DNA of 64,000 nucleotides from assembly GCA_963693315.1 (NCBI GenBank), contig OY856186.1, forward strand, positions 301,200,174 through 301,264,173, written 5' to 3'. The notes under the pieces were generated by a model. The model saw only the letters and a list, made by a program, of their open reading frames with translations. It was not told the DNA's origin and did no database searches. A program made the translations under genes and the position numbers. The stretch comes from Diogma glabrata (taxonomy: Eukaryota > Arthropoda > Insecta > Diptera > Cylindrotomidae). Below are positions 1 to 10,831 of the stretch, in pieces. Positions within the stretch are counted from its first letter, which is position 1; each line of letters begins with the position of its first letter.

Positions 1-190
1 CTTAGACATAGACTTTAGGATGGCCCTTTTAACGCATCACTATCGATATTGGCAACACCATGCGTAACAGATTCCTTAGCATAACACTAAGAAGTTTGAA
101 TTGTTAGATAAAAACAATTGAAATTTGCATTGTATGAAGATGTAAAGCGGCCTGTATGGATGATAAAACATTTTGCCAAGCATTACGTGT

Positions 191-625
<435 letters not shown>

Positions 626-1261
626 AGTCGATTGCTTTCTTTTACATAGATTAATTGATTAATTTCTGATATCACTACTATCCTACTTTTTGTACGAAAA
701 CCAATTTAAATATTTTCTGCAATAGAAGGAGTTGTTAAGTTAATGTTTTTAGTTCTAGAAAATATCATGAATTTGTTTTAGAAAACGATTCAATGTGCTT
801 GACACGCATACCACGTATTTACGATCATTTGGCTAAATACTTATCAACTCTTACTCGTACATAGATGTAATTGATAGAAATCAGAAAAATGTAAAACATA
901 AATGCATATTTGTTAAGGTCATCAGTAATTTGATTATGCAACATTTGGATCGTTTACAACAACAAATAATTTGTTATAAATTCATGTAGTCCGTAAACAC
1001 AAATTACATAGAAAACAATGAAACCATAATGTCATATAAACATAGAAAACATGTAGAAACATTATAAACAAATCTGTTTTGTTTAGAAAAAATGGGTAAC
1101 CTTGACGTGCGCGTATGTTTATTTATAATCAGAATTCAGAACCATGATTAGAAATAATTTTTTTAATCGATTTAAATGATCAATATTATTTGTTTAAAAG
1201 AAATTTGATAAAAACAAATTTGTAATTCGCCAAATTGACGAATAAAATATTTTCCACTTAC
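626..1261. other. Non-coding, probably intron of the PAN-domain gene
   Basis: AT-rich sequence downstream (in gene orientation) of the last visible exon, whose donor GTAAGTGG starts at 1,261. No exon, RNA or repeat was recognised here. The gene therefore most likely continues past the left edge. Confidence 0.5.
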
Positions 1262-1327
1262 CAGGCTCGGCAGATGGTTTTATTGCGCCGCCATATTTGT
1301 CGTTATTTAGTGGTTCACCTGGTTTTG
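1262..1327 (-). CDS. PAN-domain secreted protein, exon 5 (partial gene)
   Basis: A 66-bp exon between an acceptor (ttaattacag, ending at 1,328) and a donor (GTAAGTGG from 1,261). Both boundaries are phase 1 and fit exon 4: the split codon C|CA gives Pro, followed by KPGEPLNNDKYGGAIKPSAE. Like the end of exon 4 it is hydrophilic and rich in Pro and Gly. The reading frame is open across the exon, so the protein continues into exons outside the window. Any ZP or other C-terminal domain would lie there; none is visible. Confidence 0.8.
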
Positions 1328-1494
1328 CTGTAATTAAAATAAAACAATATAGAATTTTAGAACACAAACAACTTCCTTTCAATTCTAATTCATTGAAATG
1401 TTGATTTAATTTTATTTATTTTAGAATTTTTAGAAATTTTATTAAACATATAAGTATATGTATAGGAATCTTAGAAAATTAAAAAATTACTTAC

Positions 1495-2778
1495 GTTTTG
1501 TAGTATAGTAGCTGTCAGGATTAAAATAGATTTCGATGGGTTCTTCAGTTACATGATAGTTACCACCAGGTTGACTACTAGGTCTTTGACTTGGTCTTAG
1601 ATTTTGAGAATAACTATTATCACCACCCGCGTTATTGGTTCCATATCCACTGCTAATTGGTGAGCTAGTTGGTGAGCTTGTTGAACCTCCATTAACAGCG
1701 GTTGATGAATAACCGTTATCAGTTGAAATTGGATCCGGTCGATTTACGCTTGGTGGACCATCTGGGCGATCTTGATATCCATTGTTATTTGACGAAATTG
1801 GTGAGTTCGAGATCGAAGGGCGATTAGTATAACCGTTTCCATACTGGGGATTTGAATTAGATGGTCGGTTGTTGTATCCACCATTATTAACTGGATTTTG
1901 GTCAAAATTTGTTGTAGGCTTTGATCCATATCGATCAATATTATCATTAGTGGTATAGTAATATTTATCTCTATTACTGTCGATTGTCCCACTAATTGTA
2001 CTGCCTGTATAGCTTGTACTGCTGCTTCCACCAGAATATAAAGATGATTGAAAATCATAAGATTCTGGACGTGAAGGTCGATAGTAGTCTCTATCGTCTG
2101 ACGGTTTATTTTGACCATATGCATTGGGATACCTGTTAGAGTTTTTATCATATGACGATGGTAAATCTTCATATAAAGGATACCGTTCCCCAACAGTAAA
2201 CCCTTGATTATCATTATAATTTGGCCGCGGTGAATCTCGATCCTGATGTAATGGGTATGCAACTGGTTGATCTAATGGTGTGTATCCATCATTGTCATTA
2301 TATGGTCGCATTTTGTTTGGATATTTTTCAGGATATTGATCTTTAGTCGGATATCTGTTAGAAGGATATTTATCACGTGGTGGATATGTTTCAGTAGTTG
2401 GATATCGATCTGTTAACGGATAGCGATCATGATCTTTATTTGGTGATGGTGGTTGATGTGATTGTGGTGGATATCTTTCGTTGGAAGGCGTTCCTGATAA
2501 TCGGTCTGTTGATGAATAACTTGGAGAATCTTTATAACCATCTTGACTGATAGTTGATACTGGTATCATCATTGTTCCTGGAGTTGATGATGGTCGTTCC
2601 TGGTATGATGGTCTAGATGGTTCAAAATTAATTTCCGTCGTAGTCGTAAACGTTGGATTAGGATTCGTAGGCGATGGATTTTGAATTAATATTACAGTTG
2701 GTGCTTCTGATGGTGGTGAAGATGGTGGTGACTCTATGAATACAGTTGTAGAGGTTGGTAGTGGTGGTCGTGTTTGCA
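1495..2778 (-). CDS. PAN-domain secreted protein, exon 4 (Pro/Tyr/Asn/Ser-rich region)
   Basis: A long exon of 1,284 bp encoding 427 whole codons of low-complexity sequence, bounded by acceptor ttccttcaacag and donor GTAAGTAA, both phase 1. It is rich in Pro, Ser, Thr, Tyr, Asn and Gly and has no cysteine. Around residues 240-300 of the assembled protein there is an irregular Tyr-Pro repeat of the form (D/E/N)-(R/K/T)-Y-P, as in DRYPLTDRYPTTETYP. The start is relatively Pro/Thr-rich, while the second half is Asn/Gly/Ser/Tyr-rich (NGGYNNRPS, GYGTN). This composition fits an extended extracellular linker, as in cuticle or apical matrix proteins; that role is inferred. The unusually long frame free of stops, with precise splice signals, argues for a real exon. 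An overlapping 172-codon frame on the same strand is a shadow. Confidence 0.9.
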
Positions 2779-2854
2779 CTGTTGAAGGAAATCCTGATGC
2801 TTTATAAACGTTTTTTGAGCTTATTTAACAAATACATTAGAATTAATAACTTAC

Positions 2855-3009
2855 TTGGATTAACAAAATCAGTCGTTGTTGGATTACAATCACTTCTTCT
2901 AGCATATAAATCAAAATCAGGATCGAATATTGTTCCAACCGGTCGTGCTCTTGTCGAATCAATAACCTCTGATGATAACTGACAAGTTCCATTTCCTCTC
3001 ACATGTATT
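2855..3009 (-). CDS. PAN-domain secreted protein, exon 3 (second half of PAN/Apple domain)
   Basis: A 155-bp exon with acceptor gcttag (ending at 3,010) and donor GTAAGT (from 2,854). It starts in phase 2 and ends in phase 1, matching both neighbours. It carries the last two of six PAN cysteines in GNGTCQLSSEV and DLYARRSDC, with the typical hydrophobic pattern of this fold (FDPDFDLYAR). Introns 2 and 3 are only 73 and 76 bp. With exon 2 it completes a PAN/Apple module at about residues 44-129 of the assembled protein. Confidence 0.9.
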
Positions 3010-3082
3010 CTAAGCAAACGGAATATTATTGTATATTAAATAAGAGGCATCTTTTTTTTACAAACAGACTAATAAAACTTAC

Positions 3083-3218
3083 CCTAATGCAAACGTTTGA
3101 CATTGATCACCTTCTTTTGCACATAATTCTTCGCATACCTTATATGAATTTGTGTCGGAATTGCGAAATGTTTTGTCAAACGGAAGCATCGCTCCTATTG
3201 CAATACGTTCAAAACAAT
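3083..3218 (-). CDS. PAN-domain secreted protein, exon 2 (first half of PAN/Apple domain)
   Basis: A 136-bp exon with acceptor aattttacag (ending at 3,219) and donor GTAAGT (from 3,082). It encodes CFERIAIGAMLP, then CEELCAKEGDQCQTFALG: four of the six cysteines of a PAN_1/Apple domain, including the typical CxxxC helix and CxxF strand. PAN modules mediate protein or carbohydrate binding in extracellular proteins. In insects they occur in several ZP-family apical matrix proteins (neo, nyo, tyn, nompA), so membership of that group is plausible but not shown here. The phase-1 acceptor pairs with the phase-1 donor of the signal-peptide exon at 24.2 kb (G|AT = Asp). No nearer upstream exon was seen. 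Confidence 0.9.
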
Positions 3219-4662
3219 CTGTAAAATTAATAAAAAAGAGAAATTTTTTAGTTAATTATCTAAATAAATTTTGTACAAATTGTGTCAATTTCAGAACAAA
3301 AATATAACAAAACAATTGATAGATGAATTATTTGTAATTGATTGATTTCTATTCGAACTACACATGGATTTCGTAATTGTATGAATGTTTTGTTTCAATT
3401 GTTATGGTTGTGATTCAGTAATTATATTGTGATTGGCGTAAAATTTTATGGCAATTGTGTGATTTTTTGGAGAAATGTTTCTAGTTTGATAGATTTTGTT
3501 TTGAATTTTTTTATTTATAAAAACATGGACACATGTTTTTAGTCATATAACCATATCTAATAACTACACAACCTGGAAGATCTTTATCTGGAAAATATTA
3601 CAGAGTAAATCAAAAAATTTTTAGGCAATATAAAACAAATTGGGTGTCAAAATTCAACTCGTTTTGAGAAATTCAACTTACAGTCGGGAGACGATCTTAA
3701 ACAAATATAAGTATGTTTCCCCTCTAAACTCTGTTATCTAAATCCATCCGACCAGTAAATTCAAGTTCAAAAGCCTTCGCTAATTTTTATTAAATTAAAA
3801 CCGGAATTCACAACAATTACTTTAAACTGCTTCATCATTATTTTCACACAATCTTGAGAAAAAAAATAGCAATCAGTTATACGGATTTATTTGCGACCAC
3901 GGAAGCAATTACAAAGAAAAAATTAATTTAACTACAATTTGGCTTGTATCTTGGCTTGCGGTATAATATGATTCAGTCATCTAATTATAGGATTCATGAG
4001 CTTCTTGAACTTATATTTCGTAAACAAGATATATTTTACTAACGAGATAATAATCGAATTTATCAAATTATTGATGATACAACTAAAATATTTTTTACTC
4101 ACTAATAGATAATCCCAGAATCGTAGATTGTTCAACACTTTAAATTATATCTTTTTCACTTGAAGTGCGAATTCAAGGTTTTTTCTTTTTTTTTTCCTTA
4201 ATCTCCATTTAGGAGCATAGGGCGTCGCGAATTCAAGGTTACAACTAAGAAAATAAACAATATAAATCGAACTTTATTCAATAATTACATGCTAGAAGAT
4301 TGATCAAATTCATATTCAAACCACGTAGATCTCAAGAGATTTTAAGAATCAGTTTTTCCATTACCCATCAGCTGAACGGACCCACATAAATTAAAAATTC
4401 ACCAACAGTTACAATCCATCTAATCTTTTTTGTCTAAAATCATGATCAATGTCAAGACATACATTAAGTCTGTTTAAATTTAAATATCATCATAACGAAA
4501 TCAAAAAATTTTATCATATTATGTAGAGCATTAAATTTGAAACAATTTAGTTTTGCTTGACATATCATACAAAAAGTTAATCAAATTCATTTTGAATATT
4601 ATTTTTAATCAAACTCCACAAACGATCAAAATTATATCAAACGATCATTTTTTAAAATCATG
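3219..4662. other. Intron 1 of the PAN-domain gene, proximal part
   Basis: AT-rich sequence between exon 2 and the foldback element, without coding frames. A short duplicated motif (gaattcaaggtt) occurs at about 4,170 and 4,230. Nothing else was recognised. Confidence 0.6.
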
Positions 4663-4671
4663 CTAACGTTC
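4663..4671. repeat. Target-site duplication, left copy
   Basis: CTAACGTTC directly precedes the first base of the inverted-repeat element. The identical 9 bp directly follows its last base at 22,008-22,016. Confidence 0.92.
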
Positions 4672-5929
4672 AGGTCTGTGCAGTTGGCCGGGAACTTTTG
4701 ATTTCTTAAAATTTTATATTTTACTATGATTGTACCTTGATTGGGAGGAATGAGGAGTTCAATTAAAATGATTGTACCTCTCTAGTTTAATTATTATGAA
4801 CAAAACAAAATTGGGTTTCCAGTTAGCCGGTCATCAATTCATATTGATATTTTTCGGTAAATTATAGTTGATAACAATTCGAAATCGTTTGGGAGGAACA
4901 AAAATATAAGTTTTATTGATTGTACTACCGTAATTTATTAACAATTTTATATAAAACTTTTTGATTCTGAACCATTGACAACTGTCTAAATTTGCAAAAC
5001 ACACCGATGTTCCCCCTTACAGAATAGTTTCGAAGCTTTTATCATAAATGACTGCATTACCGACTGAAAACATTTAGTATTAAATTTATACGAGAGAGTC
5101 TTTTGTTTTACATATTTTGATATTACAGTTTACAGTTACATATTTTTATATTAATTTATTTTATCTAAGAAGGGTTAGAATTATTTTTAACAGTCAAACA
5201 TCCTTTGATAAGAAATTTTAACTTTTAATATAAATAATTGATTTTCTAAGTTTTCCTTCCAATCCGTTTTATTTCAAACTGTTGCTATTTACGAATGATG
5301 AATTTTTATGGCAACCCATTAACGTTCATTTTTATTATTTATTTAATTATAAAAATGAACATTATTTGTTGTTTAACTTAAATAGGATATTATGGACATT
5401 AAATGCAAGTACTATAGATAGTAAGTAATATGCTAAAATTCTTACTATGTAAATGTAGTGGAAATATTTATTTATGTGAAAATCTGTTTTATCGACCGAC
5501 GTATCAACAATATCAAAACCGTTTAATTTTGTAAGAGACATAATTGTTTTAATTTAAAATTATAAAAATTTATAACAAATATCTTTCCATTCAAAAGTTT
5601 ATTGAAAAAATAACTATTTCAAACCGTGAATCGAAAACGCTAGGAAAAATTTCTTCAATTTTAAAACATTCAGAAAATATTGTAGATGAATAAAAACTCC
5701 TGAATGCATTCTATACTTTTTTAGTATAATGACGTCACACAGTTGATTGAAAGAAACATACATGAGATAACATGAGAAGTTTTCGGCATGCATGCTAAGA
5801 ACAATGCCTAATAATATATCATGGGAAGTTTTTATTGATTCAGTTTAACAAAACAAAATGTGTCCTCTAGTCTATATGTAACAAAGTCGTATTGGTGATC
5901 AATAAATTTCCAATCTTCACTAAATACAA

Positions 5930-6172
5930 CTATACATATACATACAAATTTAACTAAAAACGTCTATTTACAGTGTTGCTAATTTTTATATTTGTTTAAT
6001 AATTTAAAAGTAGTGTTTAATTCGTTAGAACTACCATCTGCAATACAATAGAATAAAAAAATATTGTATGAGATTTAATAAAAGTTTTAAAAAAAAAGCA
6101 AAATGAGATTTCGAACCTCTGTTAAACAATTAAAAAACGAATGTTTCTTGACGACTTAACGTCCACCACCAA
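5930..6172 (-). mobile_element. tRNA-derived SINE-like unit (left-arm copy 1)
   Basis: Read on the minus strand, it starts with a tRNA A-box-like segment (ggtggacgttaagtcgtc). A B-box-like ggttcgaaatc follows about 50 bp later, then an AT-rich body and a TA-rich end. It shares this plan, and the words 'cagatggta' and 'agcaacactg', with the unit at 8,557-8,868. Spacing and boxes fit a pol III promoter; a tRNA cloverleaf is not preserved. Confidence 0.5.
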
Positions 6173-6289
6173 TTTTATAATTAAAACGTTGGAGTTGTAT
6201 AAATTATTTAATGATTGTAAAAAAACGGTTTTCATGAGTCAAAAAACGGTGGTTATCATTATATGCAAGGGATGTAATTAGGATGTTTG

Positions 6290-7400
6290 ACATTCCTGCA
6301 TAGGATCTTGATGAAACGTTGGCAAATGATCCAGGTTCACTTGAAAAATGATCTGGATTCATTTCAAAATGGCGAGGTGTCTGCCGAACACCTCTAAGTT
6401 TAATTAAATCTTCAATAACTTCTAGTCCCGGCTTTCGATCTTATTGAAATTTGGTATATACGGTTTGTCCCTTCCGGATAAAAAGTTTTTTTTAATGTGT
6501 TTATCCCTACTGTAGCCTACAATTATTATCAATCGATTTTCATGAAACGTTGGTAAAAACTTTTAAGTAACATGAGAAAGATTTTATCAGCTTTTGGAAT
6601 AAATTGGATAAAAGGTTAGTGGGTCTACCATACAACAGGTGTTTTTTCCAACATGTTTTTTATGTTTGTTAGGAGCATACAATCTTCGTTCGTGTATGAA
6701 ATTTGATTTTTTTGCATCTTTGGAAAAAGATGCAAATATGTATGACAAGGAGTTGATTAGTTTTTGAGTGATATTGAACAAAGTGGTGGGGGGTTCACCG
6801 AGCACCTGTTTTTTTAAAAGCTCAATAACATCTGTATCTGATAATCGAATTGGACGAAACTTGGTACATAAGCATTTAGTATGGTTCAAAACAGTTCTAC
6901 ATCCCAACTGCCGGTTTTTCACTTGCGGTGAAACATTTTTGTTTGCATTTTTTTCAGTGTCTTGATGAGGCTGTATAGTAGCCTGCAATAATGAGTGTTT
7001 ATGATGAAACTTATGAAAAAGGACTCAATTAGTGTGAGAAGATAATGATCAACCTTTGGGACACATTGATCAAAGGTGTGTACTGTGTGGGTCCACCATA
7101 CAACTGCTGACTTTTCACACTGTGTTTTTAAAGTTTGTTGGGAGCAAACAGAGTTTGTTCCTTAATCAATTTTGATGATACTTTGATAAAAGATGGAGAT
7201 TTGCATGACAAAAAACTGATTAGTTTTTGGACAGGATTGGGATAAGTGATGGAGCGTCTCCGCTCGGACCTATTTATTTCAAACTTCAATAACATCAGTT
7301 CCTGATAATTGATTTTAAATAAACATGGTATATATGCTTAGAGTATAGCGGTTTGTCGCTTGCGCTACCGGTAAATTTTTTTTATTTTCTATTCGTACAA
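6290..7400. repeat. Diverged tandem repeat of about 450 bp in the left arm
   Basis: Three imperfect units. Each has a 'caataac.tc' block, then an 'aaa.ttggtatat' block, then a (g)cggtttgtc or 'ctgccggttttt' block (near 6,410, 6,820 and 7,285). Two units also share a 'gattagttttt' block followed by a G-rich word. A 133-codon minus-strand frame at 6,587-6,988 runs through it but is broken by a stop in the mirror copy, so it is not called a gene. Confidence 0.6.
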
Positions 7401-7942
7401 CAAGATTTAGTTCTGTTGGGTTACTTCAGCTTTCTTAAATGTTTTTATAATTAGAACTACGCAAATACGCTATAACATCGGTCACTAATTGAAGTATTTG
7501 ATGGGTATTAGCTCACTATATATCCAGAACATTTTGTTTCCAGAGCTGTGGTAAAGTTAGCCTATGCATCAGCTTCGCAATATTTGTTTATTGGTTTTAT
7601 TTTAAACTCCTATTATAAAAATACATATTATTTGTGAATCAGTTAAAATTAGGTATCAATAATTAACGGTTCTTAAAACATTAAATATGCCAACATTTTT
7701 TTATTGAATTGTATTCAAATATATGTCTAAATTAAAATATAGTTAAAGTTGTCAAAATAAAATGTTAATGAATTACCGTTAGAACAAGATCCACTTTTAC
7801 AAGATATTGGCCTGTTTGCATCTTTATCAGAAATAAACTCAAAAAAAAGTTGAGTTGAATGAAGATACTGTTCATTTAAAGTAACCTCACAAAGTCCTAT
7901 TACTGATTAATTAATTTTCAATCTTCCGTAAACACAACAAGA

Positions 7943-8462
7943 CCCTGGTTAAACATTCCAATTCAAACCTATCGAATCCTATTAAATCCAATATAATTTC
8001 AATAGGATTAAATTGGATTGAATTGGTTTAATAGGAAGACTTCGATCTACCAATTAAAATTCAATCGGAATGAATGGGATTTAACAGGAAAAGAGGTTCT
8101 GTATGATTCTAAAGGAAATTTCCAATTGAATTTCAATCGGAAATCAAGAGATTCAATAGGAAAAAGAAACTTAGAAAAAAATTAAACAATCTTATAAATT
8201 TAACAGGATTTAATTGGAAAAGATTTAATAGGAATGAATAGGATTAATCGGAATTCTGCAATGGAAATTTCCAATTAATTCCTATTAATATACATTTCCT
8301 ATAGATTCCGGTTGAAAAATAAAATAGAGATATTTAACAGGAATGAATAGGATTGTATTGGAAATAGATTTTTTGAATAGGAATTAATTGAAAATTCCCA
8401 ATGCAGAATTCCAATTAATCCAATTAATTTTTTTCAATTGGTTTCAATTGGAATGTTTAACC

Positions 8463-8466
<4 letters not shown>
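7943..8466. mobile_element. 524-bp MITE-like element (left-arm copy)
   Basis: Bounded by terminal inverted repeats (TIRs) starting CCCTGGTTAAACATTCCAAT. The interior is built from short variants of AATAGGA, AACAGGAATGAATAGGATT and AATTGGAAT on both strands, so it is largely self-complementary. No coding capacity. The TA tract starts directly at its right end. No clear TSD was found; a TA duplication cannot be excluded. Confidence 0.75.

Positions 8467-8556
<90 letters not shown>
8467..8556. repeat. (TA)n microsatellite (left-arm copy)
   Basis: About 90 bp of TA dinucleotides between the 524-bp MITE and the 3' end of a minus-strand SINE-like unit. The mirror tract at 17,709-17,820 is about 20 bp longer. 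Confidence 0.95.
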
Positions 8557-8561
<5 letters not shown>

Positions 8562-8868
8562 TTAACATATTATATTGCTATTTAACTCAATGAAATTTAT
8601 GTAAAACCTTCTATTCAGTGTTGCTCATCTTTACATTTTTTTATTTCTTTAAGAATGCATAATATGGTCATAATAGCAAACGTTATGCAGAACTCGTTAA
8701 AATTACCATCTACCATCTTCTGACTTTTAAACCAAATGACTAAATTACCAAATATTGTATGAAATGTAAAAATAAAAAAAAACATAAAAAAACAGGATTT
8801 GAACCCATGCTAAGCTAAAAATAGCAAACGAATATTTCTGTGTCGCCTTAATGCTCACCATCACGTAC
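8557..8868 (-). mobile_element. tRNA-derived SINE-like unit (left-arm copy 2)
   Basis: The minus strand starts gtgatggtgagcattaaggc (A-box-like). It has gggttcaaatcct (B-box-like) about 55 bp later, then an AT-rich body with 'gatggta' and 'agcaacactg', and ends in the TA tract. This suggests a SINE with a TA-type 3' tail. Confidence 0.55.
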
Positions 8869-10373
8869 ATACTTGTAATTGTGTAAATATATTTAATAAT
8901 TTTAAGCCAAAATAATGATTATTCGTGTAATCTGCAATATACGATCGAATTTAATTCGATGTGAGAGACAATGGAATCAATATCTAAATCGGGAATCGAT
9001 ATCTAAAATAAATGGGTGAAACACCTTTTTACCGACCTGATACAGTTTTTCCCCATAAAAAACTCAAAACCAAACCGTTATCTTCAAACACAAACTTAAA
9101 CAATTCTTCTGGTTATGTAACAAACAATCCAGACCTATATATTCTAACAAACCCGTTGGTCAAAATTCCAACAATTCTTTAATTCCGTTAAATAAAAACT
9201 CAAAATTTTCATCAAACATTTTTGATGAAAATCCAAACGATCTGAAAAAAAAAACGTTTGATTTTAGAGGTTGAAGAATAACAAGCAACAATTTATGTGA
9301 AATATGTTTACAATAGTAAGTGAATGTAAAAAGATCTACCTATTGCAATTTTGGCCTCTGATCCGATTATCATGTCATATATTTGGCACTAAAATTTTTC
9401 CAAAATGCCGAGATGACGCACACTGAATTTTTTTATAAAATCTACGTAAAAGTACGTTTATGTATGTGTGAATGTATACATCAATATCCTCCCTTTAAAT
9501 GTTCATAATATTGGTGTTTTCTAAAAATATGGTCAAGGTTTTATGATTGAATGACAAAATATTGTGTATGTACATTATTTTTAAGTAGACAAGGTCAAAT
9601 AATATTTAATATTTCTTTTAGTTTTTTTGGGAGAATATGTATTTCATATTTGGGTTATGGATTTTTTTTTTGTTGTCATAGGTTAGTTACAAAATTTTAC
9701 ATTTTTGGAATCTGCTTTTATTATTAAATGGAATAACATATATTTTATTGATATCGGTCGTTTACCAAATAAATTTGAATAGGCTTTGATTTTGTTTGAG
9801 TTTGCAGTCATATGTAGTCATGCATTTTAGGGTGGTCCACTACTTCATGGGTTAAAAGAGTGGTGAACTGAAATCACCAATTATTCACATTGTGAGAATT
9901 TACATTGAATACAAGAATAGGCATTTTAATATATAAATAAAATAAATGAAAATAAATGGGTGAAATATCAATTTACCAACTGAAATAAATTTAATTAAAA
10001 ATAAAACCCTCCACAAATTTGTCTATTAAAGAAAATGAAATTGTATTTTTTAACCAAGTAAATCACTTTTTACAATTATTTCAAAAGAGAATTAGTGGTT
10101 GTGATATATGATCACTCACTGGAAAAAAACATCTGCCATTAAAGTATTGGAATCAATAAAATCGAACTAGATTTTGACAATTTTAAAAAACTTACAGTTC
10201 ATACCTATGATCTTCGTTTCAAATTAATAAGTAAATTTAAACTTTAAAAAGTTTGTCATTTCTCGAGAGGGTTAGGCGACAGAGGTTCATTCTCCAAACC
10301 AAAAATGTTGTCAAAAGTGTAGTAGGGAGCAAATTTTGGGATTACGGGATTGCCATATTTATTTATTACTCCA

Positions 10374-10618
10374 TTAACAATTCAATACTGAATATCCCAA
10401 AGATGAAGTTCCCAAAAATGTCCAATTTACTTGATTTTTCGCTTTTCGTCGCCAAAAACAGCTCGCATGTTGAACAATGCTTTCCTTCCATCTTCTTTTA
10501 GGTTGACCCCTACTTTTCTTGCTTGTTGGTGTCCAAGCCTCTATAATTGATGGTGTTTGTTCTGGAGGATACCTTGCAACATGGCCAGCCCAGGTCTGCA
10601 TTTCAATTCATTCGTTGT
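10374..10618 (-). pseudogene. RTE-type non-LTR retrotransposon, 3' fragment (left arm)
   Basis: Encodes the C-terminal end of an RTE-clade polyprotein: WAGHVARYPPEQTP, then SRGQPKRRWKESIVQHASCF, then the stop. RTE elements typically end in 'WAGHVAR...RGRP..RW' with a short simple-repeat 3' tail. Here an AATAAATA-type tail follows the stop on the minus strand. Only about 80 codons remain because the arm ends inside the fragment. The right-arm copy runs further upstream. Confidence 0.8.
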
Positions 10619-10831
10619 CCCTTAGCTTAAACCAGCAATATAGAAAACCTCACGTTAACCCATAATGCCAATAACAGCGGCTGCAGCTACATTCTGACTG
10701 TGGAGCGGTGAAGTGATAAGTTTTCAATGAAAAGTAATAAAGAAATTTTTAACGCTTCACTGCTTCTCAAACAAAAATTTACAAATCAACAAAAACTGAT
10801 CTCTCCATGCAAACCTAATATAACTTACTTT
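10619..10831. other. Foldback spacer, 3' flank of the Jockey/CR1-like element
   Basis: Unique sequence between the end of the left arm and the stop codon of the minus-strand reverse transcriptase. It may be the 3' UTR of that element. No poly-A or simple repeat tail was identified. Confidence 0.4.

Larger units (their letters stand above)
4672..10618 (+). repeat. Left arm of the giant foldback
   Basis: 5,947 bp, inverted and repeated at 15,142-22,007. It contains, in order, a SINE-like unit, about 450-bp tandem repeats, a 524-bp MITE, a TA tract, a second SINE-like unit and an RTE 3' fragment. All of these are also present in the other arm. The similarity stops just after attcgttgt at the inner edge. 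Confidence 0.92.

Noticed and set aside
1744..2262. 172-codon minus-strand frame inside exon 4
   Set aside because: It is a shadow of the 427-codon exon in another frame, rich in Ile and His from the repetitive sequence.
6587..6988. 133-codon minus-strand frame as a gene of the foldback element
   Set aside because: The mirror copy in the right arm has a stop in the same frame, the frame overlaps tandem repeats, and no domain is recognised.
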